A DNA stretch of 64,000 bases from JANQOH01 sp965214495. Its GTDB lineage: Bacteria > Pseudomonadota > Alphaproteobacteria > UBA7887. Below the pieces are notes generated by a model. The model saw only the letters and a program-made list of their open reading frames with translations. It was not told the DNA's origin and did no database searches. How positions within the stretch are numbered: position 1 is the stretch's first letter; each line of letters opens with the position of its first letter. Where the stretch lies: the NCBI GenBank assembly GCA_965214495.1, contig OZ243958.1, positions 992,001 through 1,056,000 of the forward strand. The letters run 5' to 3'. Of this stretch, positions 63,395 to 64,000 are shown piece after piece. A program made the translations under genes and the position numbers.

Positions 63395-64000
63395 ACGCGC
63401 TGAAGGTTTCGCACGGCATTCTCGACATCGCGCCCTATGTTCCAGGGCGCGACCGCGCCGAAGGTGGCCGGCGGGTCATCAGACTGGCGTCGAACGAAAC
63501 CCCGCTCGGCGCCAGCCCGCTGGCGATCGACGCCTTTCGTCGTTGCGCCGACCGCCTGCACCGCTACCCGGACGGCGGTGCGCGCGAACTGCGCGAGGCG
63601 CTCGGCGCGCACCACGGCCTCGATCTCGCGCGTATCGTCTGCGGCAACGGCTCGGACGACCTGCTGGGTCTGCTGGCGACCGCCTATTCCGGGCCGGGCG
63701 CCGAAGTCATCGTCAGCGAGCACGCTTTCGCGATCTTCGGCATCGCGGCGCGGGCGGCCGGCGCAAGGCCTGTCACCGTGCCGGCTCGCGCGCTGGGTGC
63801 CGACATCGACGCCATGATCGCCCGCGCCGGGGCGGACACCCGCATCTGCTACCTCGCCAATCCGAACAACCCCACCGGCACCTGCGTCCCGGCGGCCGCC
63901 CTCGCCCGCCTGCGCGCCGGTTTGCCCGATCACTGCCTGCTGGTCATCGACGCCGCCTACGCGGAGTATATGCAGGACGACGACTACGCCGATGGAACCG
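63391..64000 (+). CDS. hisC: Histidinol-phosphate aminotransferase, 5' part (runs off the right edge)
   Basis: The first 203 residues of a fold-type I PLP aminotransferase. IRLASNETPLGASP, LHRYPDGGARELREAL, CGNGSDDLLGLL and YLANPNNPTGT are HisC hallmarks; the PLP lysine is outside the window. It may transaminate histidinol phosphate or, in some bacteria, aromatic amino acids. It is translationally coupled to the AroQ homologue, which supports an aromatic-amino-acid alternative. Confidence 0.88.
   Translation, partial: MNALKVSHGILDIAPYVPGRDRAEGGRRVIRLASNETPLGASPLAIDAFRRCADRLHRYPDGGARELREALGAHHGLDLARIVCGNGSDDLLGLLATAYSGPGAEVIVSEHAFAIFGIAARAAGARPVTVPARALGADIDAMIARAGADTRICYLANPNNPTGTCVPAAALARLRAGLPDHCLLVIDAAYAEYMQDDDYADGT

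Overview
The window is a GC-rich bacterial chromosome segment whose gene content and order point to an alphaproteobacterium, probably near the Rhodospirillales. The evidence is the leftward run tpiA-secG-pyrG-kdsA-eno-ftsB-pdhA-pdhB-pdhC-lpd-lipA-coq10-like, the mce-DUF1467 pair, fmt-truA, and an NDUFAF5-like methyltransferase. kdsA implies an LPS-bearing Gram-negative. Taxonomy is inferred from synteny and protein style only; no rRNA or tRNA gene was found.

Layout. 1-2099: gyrA, cut by the left edge. 2375-6753: a fold-type IV aminotransferase, an AT-richer toxin-antitoxin pair (MazF plus an unusually long antitoxin), a fluoroacetate-dehalogenase-like hydrolase, an orphan TauA-like binding protein, DUF1467 and methylmalonyl-CoA epimerase. 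6851-8648: an MDR alcohol dehydrogenase and an SDR. 8718-20349 (minus strand): the central-metabolism block, which carries triose phosphate through enolase to pyruvate and acetyl-CoA (complete pyruvate dehydrogenase and lipoyl synthase) and also makes CTP and Kdo-8-phosphate, with SecG and FtsB. 20367-22990: a TauD dioxygenase with an internal duplication, then a restriction-modification locus whose nuclease has an in-frame stop, flanked by two copies of the tauD 5' end. 23050-25284: uvrB with an unclear start.

25553-35600: a PQQ-type sugar dehydrogenase, a TPP enzyme translationally coupled to a solitary DNA methyltransferase, a large DUF2339 membrane protein, an ECF sigma / membrane anti-sigma-like / secreted protein trio, a frameshifted TetR regulator, a sterol-desaturase-like protein and a TerB-like protein. 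35644-44486: a DinG/XPD-type helicase, a methyltransferase, a GNAT-like/Nudix fusion, argJ and secA. 44582-47614: a flavin monooxygenase-like protein, a Nudix protein and a lipoprotein-like lysophospholipase homologue. 47695-54485: a dipeptide-type ABC importer with tandem binding-protein genes and a fused double ATPase, running directly into fmt-truA. 56148-64000: a GT-C-like membrane protein, an AtuA-type pair, a 2-hydroxyacid dehydrogenase, an enoyl-CoA hydratase-like protein, a CaiB/BaiF protein, an AroQ homologue and the 5' part of hisC.

The most notable accessory signals are the decayed restriction-modification locus between tauD 5' copies, the chimeric antitoxin next to mazF, the patchwork similarity of the tandem binding-protein genes, and several small lesions (nonsense, frameshift, tandem duplication) in accessory genes. 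No gap between genes exceeds 300 bases. No CRISPR array, transposase or integrase was seen.
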